Assembly (NCBI GenBank): GCA_030532515.1
Contig: JAUNKY010000004.1
Span: forward strand, 21,722 to 85,721
DNA from: Actinomycetaceae bacterium
GTDB lineage: Bacteria > Actinomycetota > Actinomycetes > Actinomycetales > Actinomycetaceae
Length of the DNA stretch: 64,000 nucleotides
Reading direction: 5' to 3'
In this document: positions 1-9,158 of the stretch, one piece after another
How the letters are laid out: each line of letters starts with the position of its first letter
Position numbering within the stretch: the stretch's first letter is position 1
The notes under the pieces: model-generated
Seen by the model: only the letters and a program-made list of their open reading frames with translations
Told to the model about the DNA's origin: nothing
Database searches by the model: none
Position numbers and translations under genes: made by a program

Positions 1-855
1 CACCTGCGGGAAGCCCGCCAACGCTTAATCTATGCGTTGGCGGGAATTTTCCTATTCACAATCGTCGGGTGGTTTATTTACCCCTACGTTTTTAACTTCA
101 TGGCCCAACCATTAGCTGACTTGCGCCACATGGGCCGGCGCGCCGAACTGAACTTTGATACCGTCTCGGCAGCTTTTGACCTAAAGCTGCGGATTTCGAT
201 GTTCTCTGGGTTCTTACTAGCCACGCCCTGGTGGCTCTATCAAATCTGGGCTTATGTGGCTCCGGCACTGCATAAGAATGAAAAGCGCTATGTTTTAGGT
301 TTTTCATTCGCTGGGGCGATTCTATTCTTACTCGGCGCCGCTACGGGCATTTGGATTATGCCACACGCAGTTGAAATCCTGACTTCTTTTGCCCCCGAAT
401 CTTCAGTCACCTTAATGCATGCCAGCGTTTACTTCAGCTTCTATATGCGACTGGTAGTCGTTTTTGGGGTGTCTTTCTTAGTGCCTTTGGCAATGGTCGC
501 GTTGAACTTTATGAACGTGGTGCGCGGGGAAACCTTCTTAAAGTACTGGCGTTGGGCAGTGGCAATTGCCTTCGTATTTGCCGCGGTTGCTAATCCACTT
601 CCCGACCCTTGGACAATGACTTTCCAAGCGCTGTTCCTGTGTGGCCTGTACTTCCTGGCAGTTGGGGTCGCGTTTGTACACGATAAGCGTCGCGATAAGC
701 GTTTAGCGAAGGAAGAAGCTGAGTTAGATGCTGCACTGGCAGCCATTGCTGCTGCCGAAGCCAAAGAAGACTTAGAAGCCCAAGCAACCGCCCAAGTACA
801 GGCGGGAACAGCTCAAGAAGCTACCTTAGTAGCTAAAGAGGGAGATGGTAAGTGA
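1..855 (+). CDS. tatC: Sec-independent translocase protein TatC (5' end outside window)
   Basis: TatC is the membrane receptor subunit of the twin-arginine pathway, which exports folded proteins. The frame is open from base 1. It begins HLREARQR, the conserved N-terminal cytosolic motif of TatC, so only a few codons are missing and the true start lies upstream. Six hydrophobic segments follow. The family acidic residues are visible in PALHKNEKRY (first cytosolic loop) and in the later PLPDPWTM segment. After the last membrane segment there is a cytosolic tail of about 60 residues rich in Ala, Glu and Lys. The stop overlaps the next start by 4 bases (GTGA), which suggests translational coupling with helY. 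Confidence 0.95.
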   Translation, partial: HLREARQRLIYALAGIFLFTIVGWFIYPYVFNFMAQPLADLRHMGRRAELNFDTVSAAFDLKLRISMFSGFLLATPWWLYQIWAYVAPALHKNEKRYVLGFSFAGAILFLLGAATGIWIMPHAVEILTSFAPESSVTLMHASVYFSFYMRLVVVFGVSFLVPLAMVALNFMNVVRGETFLKYWRWAVAIAFVFAAVANPLPDPWTMTFQALFLCGLYFLAVGVAFVHDKRRDKRLAKEEAELDAALAAIAAAEAKEDLEAQATAQVQAGTAQEATLVAKEGDGK

Positions 856-3647
856 CGCGACGTAAACGTTCCAGGCAAAAGCAAGTAGCGGCAAACCTTG
901 AACCCGCAGAGCTCTCGCCAGCTGAAAAGTACCGGCAAAGCCGCCAACGGGCCAGCTACTTGCAGTCTGAACGTGCCAGTTTCGCCGCTGACTTAGACTT
1001 TTTCTTAGATCCCTTCCAAGAAGAGGGGATGGCTTCAGTTGAAGCTGGCCATAACGTGCTGGTGGCAGCTCCCACTGGCGCCGGCAAAACCATGGTGGGG
1101 GAGTTCGCCCTCTACCTGGCTTTAAAACACCACCAGCGGGCTTTCTACACTACGCCGATTAAAGCTCTTTCTAACCAAAAGTTCCGCGAGCTCACTGAAA
1201 AATATGGGGAAGAAACCGTTGGCCTGTTAACTGGTGACGTTTCTATTAACGGCGACGCCCCCATTTTGGTAATGACCACCGAAGTGGCTCGCAACATGAT
1301 TTACCAAGGTCGCGACCTTTCTGATCTGCGCGCCATTGTCCTTGACGAAGTCCACTACCTGGCTGACCGTTTCCGCGGTCCCGTCTGGGAAGAAGTAATT
1401 ATTCACGCCCCCACTCACATTCAAATCGTTGCCCTCTCAGCCACGGTTTCGAATGCGGAAGAATTCGGTGACTGGATTGACTCAGTGCGCGCGGGCTGTG
1501 ACATTATCGTCTCTGAAAAACGCCCAGTTCCGCTGTATCAGCATATGATGGTGGGCCGGGACATTATTGACCTCTACGCTTCGAACTCTTCGAAGCAGAT
1601 TAACCCGCAGCTGCGTTCCGCGATTTCTAGGTTACGAGGACTAAGTTCCCGTAATGAACGCCAAACCGCCAGGCATTTAGCCGGTGGCCGCAGAATGCGG
1701 GAGGTCCACCGCCGCCCTCGGCGCACTTCCCGTCCCGAAGTAGTAATCAGCTTAGACCGGGCGAATCTGCTGCCAGCTATTTATTTCCTCTTCTCTCGCT
1801 CTGGCTGCGATGAAGCGGTTGAACAGGTGATTAACGCCGGCATCACGCTCACTACAGAAGCTGAACGCCGCCAGATTCAAACGGCTGTGGACGCTGCCGT
1901 AGCGACTTTAGCGGGCGAAGACCTGACAGTGCTGCGGATTAATGCGTGGCAAATGGCTTTAGAAGCCGGGGTGGCTGCCCACCATGCGGGGCTTTTACCG
2001 GTGATGAAAGAAACCGTTGAAAAGCTTTTCCAAGCGGGGCTGGTGAAGGTAGTTTTCGCTACCGAAACTTTGGCTCTGGGCATCAATATGCCGGCGCGCA
2101 CCGTAGTTTTAGAAAGCTTGCGTAAATGGAATGGGGTAGCTCGCGTTCCCCTCTCTGCCGGTGAATACACGCAGTTAACCGGTCGCGCGGGCCGGCGTGG
2201 CATTGACGTTGAGGGCCATGCGGTGGTGCTCTATCAGGAAGAACACGAACCGGAACTGGTGGGGTCGCTGGCTTCGAAACGTACTTATCCGCTGATTTCT
2301 GCTTTCCGTCCCACCTACAATATGGTGGCAAACTTGGCAGCTACTGGCGATTTAGAATCGGCTCGCCAAGTGATGGATCAGTGCTTTGCGCAGTTCCAGG
2401 CAGACCGGAAGGTCGTGGGTTTGGCAGTGGAAGCAAAGCAGGCAGAACAAACTATGTTGAGCCTCGCACCGCAGGTGGAATGTCACTTGGGGGGTGCGCA
2501 GGAATACTTCGCTGCCCGGGAAGAACTCACCTTCTTACAAAAGCAGGCGGCAAAGCAGAAGTCCTTGCGTTTAGTTTCTGAAGTTGTGCAGCTGTTGCGT
2601 GGTTTACAGCCCGGACAGGTGATTGCGATTGCGGGGCGCCGCCGCGGCGGAGACGCAGTAGTCGTGAAAGCAGCGCACCCGGGGGCAGCCAACCCACAGG
2701 TGCAGGTTGTATTTTCTGACGGGCGTTTACAACAGGTGACGGCCACTGAACTACCGCAGGGATTCAATGTGGTCGGCAATCTGCGCCTGCGTAAAGAATA
2801 TGCGCGCAATGTGCGCCGTTTCCAAGGTGAAATTGGTGCGGAAGTGGCGTTGGCACGCAAGCAGGGGCGTCTGGGCCGTGCGCAGCGAATCAAACCCAGC
2901 AGCGGCGCGAATATTGAGCGGATTAACCAACTGGAAGAGCTGGTGCGGTCCCATCCGGTGCACGGCTGCTTAGATAGAGATGCGCACGCTCGCAACGCCG
3001 TGCAGTGGATGCGCGCGCGCCGGGAATACCAGCGTCTGGTTTCCCAGGTAGAGACGCAAACTTCCACGGTTGCGAAGCGTTTTGACAAGATCGTGTTGGT
3101 TTTGGAAGCGCTGGGGTGCCTGCATAACGGCGAGCTGACCGGCGCGGGGATTACGTTACGTAGTATTTATGGCGAGCGTGACCTGGTGGTGGCTTTAGCA
3201 TTGGAAGCTGGCATTTGGGACCAGTTGGATGAAGCCCAGTTGGCAGCGGTGATTACTACTTGCGTTTTTGAAGCGCGGAAGGATCATACCCCGGTTTTGG
3301 AAGTTCCCGAGGGCGCTAATGGCACTTTGGGACAGGCTTTAGCTGACACGCAGCGGATTATGTACGACATTAACCGCACTGAATCTCAGTTGCAGGCAAC
3401 TACTTCACTGCCTTTGGAAATGGGCTTAGTTTACGCCATGTACTGGTGGGTGAAGGGAGACTCTTTATCCGAAGCAGTAAGTGCCTCTGATTTAGAAGCC
3501 GGTGACTGGGTACGTTGGTGTAAGCAAACGATTGATTTACTGAGCCAAATTGCGGTGGCTGCGCAGAATCCGAAGCTGGCTGCTACGGCGCGAAGCGCCG
3601 CTGACTTAGTGCGCCGTTCAGTGGTGGCATTAGGTGAAGGAGCTTAG
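852..3647 (+). CDS. helY: DEAD/DEAH-box superfamily 2 helicase, HelY (Mtr4/Ski2-like)
   Basis: Ski2/Mtr4-like ATP-dependent RNA/DNA helicase of 931 residues. Visible motifs are Walker A (APTGAGKT, about 73-80), DEVH box (165-168), SATVSN (motif III), and QLTGRAGRRG (441-450, motif VI). A basic insertion rich in Arg lies near residues 255-300, and a long C-terminal domain of the Mtr4 type follows. The GTG start overlaps the tatC stop and has an AGGGAG ribosome site upstream. tatC-helY adjacency is typical of actinobacteria (M. tuberculosis Rv2093c-Rv2092c). The cellular role is probably RNA processing or decay; the substrate is not established from sequence. Confidence 0.93.
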   Translation: MTRRKRSRQKQVAANLEPAELSPAEKYRQSRQRASYLQSERASFAADLDFFLDPFQEEGMASVEAGHNVLVAAPTGAGKTMVGEFALYLALKHHQRAFYTTPIKALSNQKFRELTEKYGEETVGLLTGDVSINGDAPILVMTTEVARNMIYQGRDLSDLRAIVLDEVHYLADRFRGPVWEEVIIHAPTHIQIVALSATVSNAEEFGDWIDSVRAGCDIIVSEKRPVPLYQHMMVGRDIIDLYASNSSKQINPQLRSAISRLRGLSSRNERQTARHLAGGRRMREVHRRPRRTSRPEVVISLDRANLLPAIYFLFSRSGCDEAVEQVINAGITLTTEAERRQIQTAVDAAVATLAGEDLTVLRINAWQMALEAGVAAHHAGLLPVMKETVEKLFQAGLVKVVFATETLALGINMPARTVVLESLRKWNGVARVPLSAGEYTQLTGRAGRRGIDVEGHAVVLYQEEHEPELVGSLASKRTYPLISAFRPTYNMVANLAATGDLESARQVMDQCFAQFQADRKVVGLAVEAKQAEQTMLSLAPQVECHLGGAQEYFAAREELTFLQKQAAKQKSLRLVSEVVQLLRGLQPGQVIAIAGRRRGGDAVVVKAAHPGAANPQVQVVFSDGRLQQVTATELPQGFNVVGNLRLRKEYARNVRRFQGEIGAEVALARKQGRLGRAQRIKPSSGANIERINQLEELVRSHPVHGCLDRDAHARNAVQWMRARREYQRLVSQVETQTSTVAKRFDKIVLVLEALGCLHNGELTGAGITLRSIYGERDLVVALALEAGIWDQLDEAQLAAVITTCVFEARKDHTPVLEVPEGANGTLGQALADTQRIMYDINRTESQLQATTSLPLEMGLVYAMYWWVKGDSLSEAVSASDLEAGDWVRWCKQTIDLLSQIAVAAQNPKLAATARSAADLVRRSVVALGEGA

Positions 3648-3650
3648 CGG

Positions 3651-5276
3651 GTGCACGCGGGCTTAAAGCAGCGCGGAAGTGCCCGGAGCGCTTTCTTCCA
3701 AGACAAAACACGGGCACTGTTGCTTACCCTGCTGGGCGCAGGAGCATTCTATACGGCGTTTCCTCCGGTTTACTTTTGGCCGGGTACGATCATCGGTTTG
3801 ACGCTGCTTTTAGTGGCGCTTGAGAACCGGTCTTTTAAAGCGGCGTTTGCTTTAGGTTGGGTGTTTGGCGCCGGGTTCATGGGCGGGCATATTTGGTGGA
3901 TCTACGTTACCGAGCAAAGCCTGCTGATGTGGTTTTTGCTGGTGAATTTGCAGGCTTTTTTCTTTGCGTTAGCGGCGCTTTTTTGGAAGCTTTGGCAAAG
4001 CGTCACCAACTCGGTGCTGCTGCGCGCCGGCGGTTTTATGCTGCTGTGGCCGGCGTTTGAACAGTTACGCGGACATGTGCCGTTTACAGGTTTTCCCTGG
4101 GGGTACGCCGCCTATGCGCTGACTGATTCTCATTTGCGTGCTTGGGCGCCTTTAGGTGGGGAAGTGCTAGTTTCTGCAGTGGCTGCCCTGTTAGCATTTA
4201 TCTTCAGCGCGGTGGCTACCTTTCAAGTGCGCCGCCTACAATGGGCTTTTGTGGCAGTGCTGGCAGTTTTTGCCCTGCCGCTGGTGATTCCCGCTCCGCA
4301 GACGGTTTCGGCCGGAACTTTGCGCATTGGCGTGGTCCAGGGAAACGTGGAAGAGCCGGTTAAAGAAACCTATCATACGCCGAATAAGGTCTTTAACAAC
4401 CATTTAGCGGAAACTGAGCTAATGCTGGCTGCCCACCAGGATGTAGATTTGATTCTCTGGGGCGAAACGGCGATTGATTTAGACCCTAATTGGGATGATT
4501 CTATTGACCGAAAGTTACGGGCACTGGCACGCAAATCTGGGGTGCCCATCGTCACCGGCTATATTTCTGAGTTGGATGGGAAACGTTCGAATCTGTACGG
4601 TTACTGGACTGCTGCTGGCCAGGCGCCTATGCAGTATGCGAAGCAAGAGCTGGTACCTTTTGGGGAATATTTACCGGAGTTCTTCCAGTGGGGGCCGTTC
4701 TTGGACCTTTACCGCTATGGGGTGGGGGACTTAAAGTTCGGTGAAAAACCCGGGGTTTTGCCGGTTGAGGTTGCTTCTGGGCAGGTGGTTAAGTTGAGCG
4801 TGGGCATCTGTTTTGAAGCCGCTTTTGAACACGTGTTTACTGACCGCTTGGGGGCGTTAGGGGAGTTGCTGGTAGTGCCGACTAATAACTCTTCGTTTGG
4901 GCGTACTTCTCAGTCTGCGCAGCAGATGCAGATGGTGCAGTTTCGGGCTTTAGAGTTCCAGCGTCCGGCAATACAAGTCTCTACTAACGGCACTTCTGGC
5001 ATTGTATCACATTACGGTACGGTGATGGGGGAGACCGAGCTTTTCACTGCCGATAACTTAGTTTATACGGTAGAACTGCGCCGAAGCGTTGGGAGTTTCC
5101 GCGGCCTGCAGGTTTATCCGGTGCGCGAAGCGATTTTAGTTTTTCCGCTTATAGTTCTGGTCGCGTTCTTATTTGCAAAGTTTCGCCAGTTGCCCAGGCG
5201 CCGGTTTGCTGGGGATAAGCAGGATCCGTTAAAGCAGCCAATTGAAAATTCCGAGGGCGCCGTCAAAACTTTCTAG
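3651..5276 (+). CDS. lnt: Apolipoprotein N-acyltransferase Lnt
   Basis: Transfers a third acyl chain to the N-terminal cysteine of lipoproteins in the cytoplasmic membrane. The 541-residue protein has an N-terminal block of about seven hydrophobic segments, then a carbon-nitrogen hydrolase domain, then one C-terminal membrane segment. The catalytic triad is visible: Glu272 (WGETA), Lys331 (KQELVPFGEY) and Cys387 (GICFEA). The GTG start has AAGGAG about 9 bases upstream and lies 3 bases after the helY stop, so tatC, helY and lnt are probably one transcript. There is no fused polyprenol-phosphate mannose synthase (Ppm1) domain of the mycobacterial kind. The gene faces rbpA, as in Rv2051c-Rv2050. 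Confidence 0.95.
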   Translation: MHAGLKQRGSARSAFFQDKTRALLLTLLGAGAFYTAFPPVYFWPGTIIGLTLLLVALENRSFKAAFALGWVFGAGFMGGHIWWIYVTEQSLLMWFLLVNLQAFFFALAALFWKLWQSVTNSVLLRAGGFMLLWPAFEQLRGHVPFTGFPWGYAAYALTDSHLRAWAPLGGEVLVSAVAALLAFIFSAVATFQVRRLQWAFVAVLAVFALPLVIPAPQTVSAGTLRIGVVQGNVEEPVKETYHTPNKVFNNHLAETELMLAAHQDVDLILWGETAIDLDPNWDDSIDRKLRALARKSGVPIVTGYISELDGKRSNLYGYWTAAGQAPMQYAKQELVPFGEYLPEFFQWGPFLDLYRYGVGDLKFGEKPGVLPVEVASGQVVKLSVGICFEAAFEHVFTDRLGALGELLVVPTNNSSFGRTSQSAQQMQMVQFRALEFQRPAIQVSTNGTSGIVSHYGTVMGETELFTADNLVYTVELRRSVGSFRGLQVYPVREAILVFPLIVLVAFLFAKFRQLPRRRFAGDKQDPLKQPIENSEGAVKTF

Positions 5277-5314
5277 TTCAGATGGAACTAGTAAGCGTTA
5301 AGGGGCGCCCTCGG
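5251..5314. terminator. Nested stem-loop between lnt and rbpA (CGAGGGCG inverted pair)
   Basis: The arms CCGAGGGCGCC (5251-5261) and GGCGCCCTCGG (5304-5314) are perfect complements of 11 bp. Inside the loop lies a second hairpin, CTAGTTC/GAACTAG (5273-5279 and 5285-5291), which contains the lnt stop codon. The structure lies between convergent genes and could terminate both. There is no clear T-tract, so the terminator role is inferred. Both outer arms are copies of the iterated CGAGGGCG motif. Confidence 0.5.
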
Positions 5315-5334
5315 GAAGAAAATCTGTAAAACTA

Positions 5335-5694
5335 TCAGCGCTGGTAAGCGATACCGTCACGCAGTTCGCCGCGGCGCAAAGTTTCTAGCTGTTCTTGCAG
5401 AAGTTCTTCAAGTTCAGCTTCGGTGCGGCGTTCTACCAGCATATCCCAGTGGGTGCGGATGGGCTTGTGTAATTTTTCTTCTTCGGGCTCTGCAGTGCCC
5501 AGGTATTCAGCCATATTGCCACATTTGCATTCCCAGGTTGCGGGAGCCGTAGCGTCCAGGGCCATGGTGATTGAAAATACGTGGCCAGCTTCGCACTGGT
5601 ATTGTTTTTGGGTGCGTTCTGCAAAAACGATGCCTTCTTCGGTTTCTAGGGATTTGGAACCGATTTGCATACCTCGCAGGGCGTGATCTGCCAT
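5335..5694 (-). CDS. rbpA: RNA polymerase-binding protein RbpA
   Basis: Actinobacterial general transcription factor that binds RNA polymerase and group I/II sigma factors and stabilises the open complex. The start chosen is ATG at 5694 (MADHALRGM), which matches the family N-terminus; an in-frame TTG lies three codons upstream. Visible parts are the core domain with CEAGH and CKCG cysteines, a basic linker, and the sigma-interaction helix beginning RTHWDMLVERR and ending in a Glu/Leu-rich helix. The length of 119 residues is normal for the family. A divergent second family member is encoded at 34162-34479. Confidence 0.95.
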   Translation of the reverse strand: MADHALRGMQIGSKSLETEEGIVFAERTQKQYQCEAGHVFSITMALDATAPATWECKCGNMAEYLGTAEPEEEKLHKPIRTHWDMLVERRTEAELEELLQEQLETLRRGELRDGIAYQR

Positions 5695-5825
5695 GATAAC
5701 CAACTTTCTAAATAATTACGGTAACGCTTTGATTATGGAAGATTATTATTTGCGTGAGTTTAGAAGTGGCTGGAAGTGGCGAGTTTGCGGGGTTTTACAT
5801 GGTTTCAAACTTCCCCTTCAATCCG

Positions 5826-5839
5826 ATAATGTACATTAT
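5826..5839. promoter_or_regulatory. 14-bp palindrome, possible operator
   Basis: ATAATGTACATTAT is a perfect palindrome in the 216-bp gap between rbpA (start 5694) and the end of the MerR gene (5911). It lies about 130 bases upstream of rbpA on the rbpA strand and could be an operator or part of a hairpin. No function can be assigned from sequence. Confidence 0.3.
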
Positions 5840-5910
5840 GTCAGATAAGCGGGCGGATAAATATAGGGCAGCAACCAAAGCCACTACCCTAGATTTATAA
5901 ACCAAAGAGT

Positions 5911-6492
5911 TTAAGACGCAGTACGACGAGCCCTCCGGCGCGCAGCCAACTCATCAAACATCACTTCATTACCGTCAAGTTCTTCAGTGGGAAGTTCTGC
6001 CAGCGTACCTTCAATCTCACGCCAAACGCGACCAACGGCAATTCCAAAGACGCCTTGGCCACCTTCAATTAGGTCGATCATTTCATCGCGGGAACGGCAT
6101 TCATATACTGACGCACCATCACTCATCAAAGTAATCGAAGAAAGATCAGCTACCCCACGGTTCTTTAAATGTGCCACTGCTTCGCGAATCTGCTGCAAAG
6201 ATACGCCAGTATCAAGCAATCGCTTCACTACTTTAAGAACCAAGATATCGCGGAATGAGTACAGTCGCTGCGAGCCAGAACCGTGCGCCGTGCGAATCGA
6301 GGGTTCCACCAACCCGGTGCGCGCCCAGTAATCGAGCTGACGGTAGCTAATCGAAGCTGCCTGCGCCGCTACCTTACCGCGGTAACCGGTGTCTGGACCA
6401 ACATTTTCCAGCGAACCACCGAATAATACGCCCTGGTAGGCGTCTTGTTCGGGGGCAGACTGGGAAGTCTGCGACTCGGTGCCGTTGGCCAT
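5911..6492 (-). CDS. MerR-family transcriptional regulator (Rv1830-like)
   Basis: DNA-binding regulator of 193 residues. A MerR winged helix spans about residues 37-110: a tyrosine-rich helix (SYRQLDYWARTGLVEPS), a wing with GSGSQRLYSFRD, and a further helix VKRLLDTGVSLQQIREA. The C-terminal part (GQGVFGIAVGRVWREIEG) looks like the actinobacterial Rv1830 group rather than metal-sensing MerR proteins, since no metal-binding cysteines are seen. GAGGAGA lies just upstream of the ATG. The gene lies downstream of ftsR in the same direction. The DUF151 nuclease gene usually found between the two in actinobacteria is absent. Confidence 0.85.
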   Translation of the reverse strand: MANGTESQTSQSAPEQDAYQGVLFGGSLENVGPDTGYRGKVAAQAASISYRQLDYWARTGLVEPSIRTAHGSGSQRLYSFRDILVLKVVKRLLDTGVSLQQIREAVAHLKNRGVADLSSITLMSDGASVYECRSRDEMIDLIEGGQGVFGIAVGRVWREIEGTLAELPTEELDGNEVMFDELAARRRARRTAS

Positions 6493-6680
6493 TTGGTTCT
6501 CCTCATTAGTAATTATACCGCGTTGATATATATACCTTACGGCCTAGTCTACTGATGCGAAAGGTTATGTGTCGGCGAGTCTAACCTTAAAGTTAAACTT
6601 GAGACTTATTCGTTATGAAACGGAAGTTTGCACCCAGCTCCACGCTTTACAAAACCGAAGCTACGCCCACTTCCCTACTT

Positions 6681-7445
6681 TCAGCGATTAAGCTTATCAA
6701 TCTCAATGCGCAAAAGCTCCTCATGGAGCTTATTTAAAGTAATCCCCAAATCGCGAGCTTCAGCATAAGCCTTTTCCCGATCATTCGAGCGATTGCGCCC
6801 ACGCGTATGAGACACCACCTGATCAATCAAATCCGCATGGCGAGCCGCCGCAGTTTTTACAGTACGAACGTTGCGAGCCGGAATTCCCAGGGCTTGCAAC
6901 TGTAAACAAGTAGCCACTACCTGTACGGAACGAGTCGGAAAATACCCGGCAGTATCCGGAGAAATCAACCCAATTTGGGTTAATTCATCAATTTGCGCTT
7001 TAGTTGCGCCCGTCAAGTCACACAGTTCCCGCACAGTCACGTATTCTTTCGTCGGAACTGCCACCACACCCCCGGTAGCAACTACCCGCGTACGTGGCAC
7101 AACGTCTGCAACTTCCAAACCAGCGTCTAATCCCGCCAGCTTTTCTTGGATCATCTTCAACGGCAAATAGCTATCGCGCTGCAGCCGCAAAATATAGCGA
7201 ATCCGCTCAATATTAGCTAAAGAATACTTCCGGTAGCCGGTTTCAGAGCGATGCGGCGCCAACAAACCAGAATCTTCCAAATACCGCAGCTTCGACTGCG
7301 AAAGTGCCGGAAACTCTTTCTTAACTTCAGTCAGGACATGGCCAATATTAAACTCAGGTTCTTGAGAAAGATCATGTGGCCAAGTAGTCGCCGGTTGATC
7401 AACACCTACTTTGGCAGTAGATTCAGCAGAAATAATGTGAGACAT
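6681..7445 (-). CDS. ftsR: MerR-family regulator FtsR
   Basis: Regulator of 254 residues orthologous in context to M. tuberculosis Rv1828 and Corynebacterium glutamicum FtsR (Cg1631), which acts on ftsZ expression. The first MerR-type helix-turn-helix lies at about residues 46-95 (SQSKLRYLEDSGLLAPHRSE, then GYRKYS). A second MerR-like segment follows at about 130-190 (VTVRELCDLTGATKAQIDEL). It is adjacent to garA in the same direction, as expected. No good Shine-Dalgarno precedes the ATG (GCTCCC just upstream), so a leaderless or weakly initiated transcript is possible. Confidence 0.85.
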   Translation of the reverse strand: MSHIISAESTAKVGVDQPATTWPHDLSQEPEFNIGHVLTEVKKEFPALSQSKLRYLEDSGLLAPHRSETGYRKYSLANIERIRYILRLQRDSYLPLKMIQEKLAGLDAGLEVADVVPRTRVVATGGVVAVPTKEYVTVRELCDLTGATKAQIDELTQIGLISPDTAGYFPTRSVQVVATCLQLQALGIPARNVRTVKTAAARHADLIDQVVSHTRGRNRSNDREKAYAEARDLGITLNKLHEELLRIEIDKLNR

Positions 7446-7565
7446 GGGAGCATTTTCAAAATAATAGTGGGTTTACAACGGACACCGTAGGACTAAAGCG
7501 CATTAACCGGCGATCATTGTGCAAAAAACTAGCACTCAAAATGATCTGGCCGTGGCTACGCTTAC

Positions 7566-8003
7566 CTACTGCGCAGGTGATGGATGGTAAGTCAGACGAT
7601 ACTTACCGATCTGAACTTCATCACCGGGTTGCAAAACCGCAGACTCAGAGCGTTCCCGGTTGACGTAAGTGCCATTTAGTGAACCCAAGTCACGCACTAA
7701 GAAGCCTCCCTCATGGACCCTGAACTCGCAGTGCTTACGGGAAACCGTTACGTCATCAAGGAAAATATCTGCCTGAGGGCTACGTCCAGCCACAATCTGG
7801 TCCCCATCCAGTAAGAAGCGGGCACCAGAGTTAGGACCGCGTTGGACAATCAAAAGCGCTGAGCCAGCAGGCAACGCATCTACGGCAGCGCGGTCATGGG
7901 CAGATAGTGCAGGAGCAACAAAAGTATCCTCAGTTTCGTTACCGCTACCGATAACACCGAAAATACTGGTTTCTGAGGGGTCAGGTAAATTCATCTCAGT
8001 CAT
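7566..8003 (-). CDS. garA: FHA-domain protein GarA/OdhI
   Basis: Small forkhead-associated regulator of the glutamate/2-oxoglutarate node. In relatives it inhibits 2-oxoglutarate dehydrogenase and glutamate dehydrogenase until phosphorylated by Ser/Thr kinases. The FHA domain covers about residues 50-142, with phosphothreonine-binding residues in GRS (Arg74), VSRKH (Ser88-Arg89) and LGSLNGTYVN (Asn110). The N-terminal phosphorylation motif, ETTSVF in relatives, reads SETSIF here and keeps only one Thr (Thr12). GAGGAGA precedes the ATG. The usual neighbour gcvH is missing between this gene and the DUF881/sbp cluster. Confidence 0.9.
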   Translation of the reverse strand: MTEMNLPDPSETSIFGVIGSGNETEDTFVAPALSAHDRAAVDALPAGSALLIVQRGPNSGARFLLDGDQIVAGRSPQADIFLDDVTVSRKHCEFRVHEGGFLVRDLGSLNGTYVNRERSESAVLQPGDEVQIGKYRLTYHPSPAQ

Positions 8004-8073
8004 ATTGTTCTCCTCGCACGAAAGTTTAATAAAGCTAAACCTTTAAGTAATAGTTTAAGTCTAAAATATTTTT

Positions 8074-8826
8074 TTAGCTACGTGGCTCTTCTTCAACAAC
8101 CTGTGCATACTTAAGCTCAGCTGCTTCGGCGACCTCGAAAATCCGCAAAGTACCAATCCGCGTATAAGTGACAGTGGCTCCCCGAGTCCGGAACTGCTGT
8201 CCCGCTCCCCTGGCAATCTCCAACGCCGGCTGAATCGTATCCGCATCCCCAATAATATTGAAAACATACGGGCTGGAAATCGGTTTCCCATTTACCAAAA
8301 TCCCCCCGGCATCTTTTTCAATATAAGTAGAGGCATTGACGCGAATCCCATTTAAAGAAACCGCTTCAGCTCCGGCATTGCGAAGCTCCCCCAAAACCAT
8401 CACAAAGTTTTGAACGCGCGCCTTTTGCTGCGGATCAGCAATAGTCATCACCAGTCCCGGGCCTTCCACCGGTACCGTTCCAGCGGCAATCTGCGCAATT
8501 TCTCTTTCACGCACAATCGCTTTTTCTGCGGTGTCTGCTTTAGAACGCTCGTCTTTAAGATTCGCCAGTTCCTGCTCTAAACGAGCTTTTTCTTCGCGTA
8601 GAGCTGTCTCATTAGCAGAGAGGTCATCTAAAATCGTCACCAGTTGAGATTCGGGTAAGCCTTCGAATGGGTCAGAACGCTGCAGTTTAATCTGCGTAGC
8701 CATTGTCCAGCCCAAAACGAACAGTAATAGAGCCACGATCACATGAACGGGCCTAAACCGTGCGGTTAAAAGTGCTTTCAACCGCGGTAAAGCAACAGAG
8801 GTGGCGCCCGGAGTAGGAGTTTCCAT
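8074..8826 (-). CDS. DUF881 membrane-anchored protein (second copy)
   Basis: DUF881 protein of 250 residues. It has a single transmembrane segment at about residues 28-45 (VHVIVALLLFVLGWTM), a coiled coil rich in Glu/Lys (about 60-105), and an extracytoplasmic domain with the typical LGELRNAGAEAVSLNGIRV stretch. Function is unknown in the family. The conserved link with small basic protein and GarA suggests a cell-envelope or division role. Its ATG overlaps the sbp stop by one base (TAATG on the minus strand), so the three-gene cluster is translationally coupled. Confidence 0.88.
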   Translation of the reverse strand: METPTPGATSVALPRLKALLTARFRPVHVIVALLLFVLGWTMATQIKLQRSDPFEGLPESQLVTILDDLSANETALREEKARLEQELANLKDERSKADTAEKAIVREREIAQIAAGTVPVEGPGLVMTIADPQQKARVQNFVMVLGELRNAGAEAVSLNGIRVNASTYIEKDAGGILVNGKPISSPYVFNIIGDADTIQPALEIARGAGQQFRTRGATVTYTRIGTLRIFEVAEAAELKYAQVVEEEPRS

Positions 8827-9158
8827 TACGCCCCCAAGATAGAGCGGCGAATCGCCGCGGTATTAGAGAAGATACGGATACCTAAAACTACCACCACCGC
8901 AGTAGTCATCGCGGAACCAACGCCCAGTTGCACGCCTAAGAAAACCAACAATGAAGCCACAAATACGTTCCACGTAAAAGAGACAATGAACACGCGGTCG
9001 CTGAACTTCCCCTCTAGATAAGCGCGGCCAGCCCCAAAGAGTGCGTCAATTGCTGCCACCACCGCCACTGGTAAATAGGGTTGAATGCCCAAAGGAATTT
9101 CCGGATCAAACCAAATGCCCAGGAAAATCCCTAATAAGAGTCCAAAAACCGCGATCAT
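8826..9158 (-). CDS. sbp: Small basic protein (DUF1290), integral membrane
   Basis: Membrane protein of 110 residues with about three hydrophobic segments and the family signature IQPYLPVAVVAAIDALFGAG near the middle. Sbp family proteins are found in Gram-positive bacteria beside DUF881 or division genes; the biochemical role is unknown. It overlaps the upstream DUF881 gene by 4 bases and the downstream one by 1 base. The order DUF881-sbp-DUF881 matches M. tuberculosis Rv1823-Rv1825. Confidence 0.9.
   Translation of the reverse strand: MIAVFGLLLGIFLGIWFDPEIPLGIQPYLPVAVVAAIDALFGAGRAYLEGKFSDRVFIVSFTWNVFVASLLVFLGVQLGVGSAMTTAVVVVLGIRIFSNTAAIRRSILGA

Noticed and set aside
2483..3088. Minus-strand open frame of 201 codons within helY
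   Set aside because: It is a shadow of the helicase frame, rich in Arg, Cys and Ser with no motif or ribosome site.
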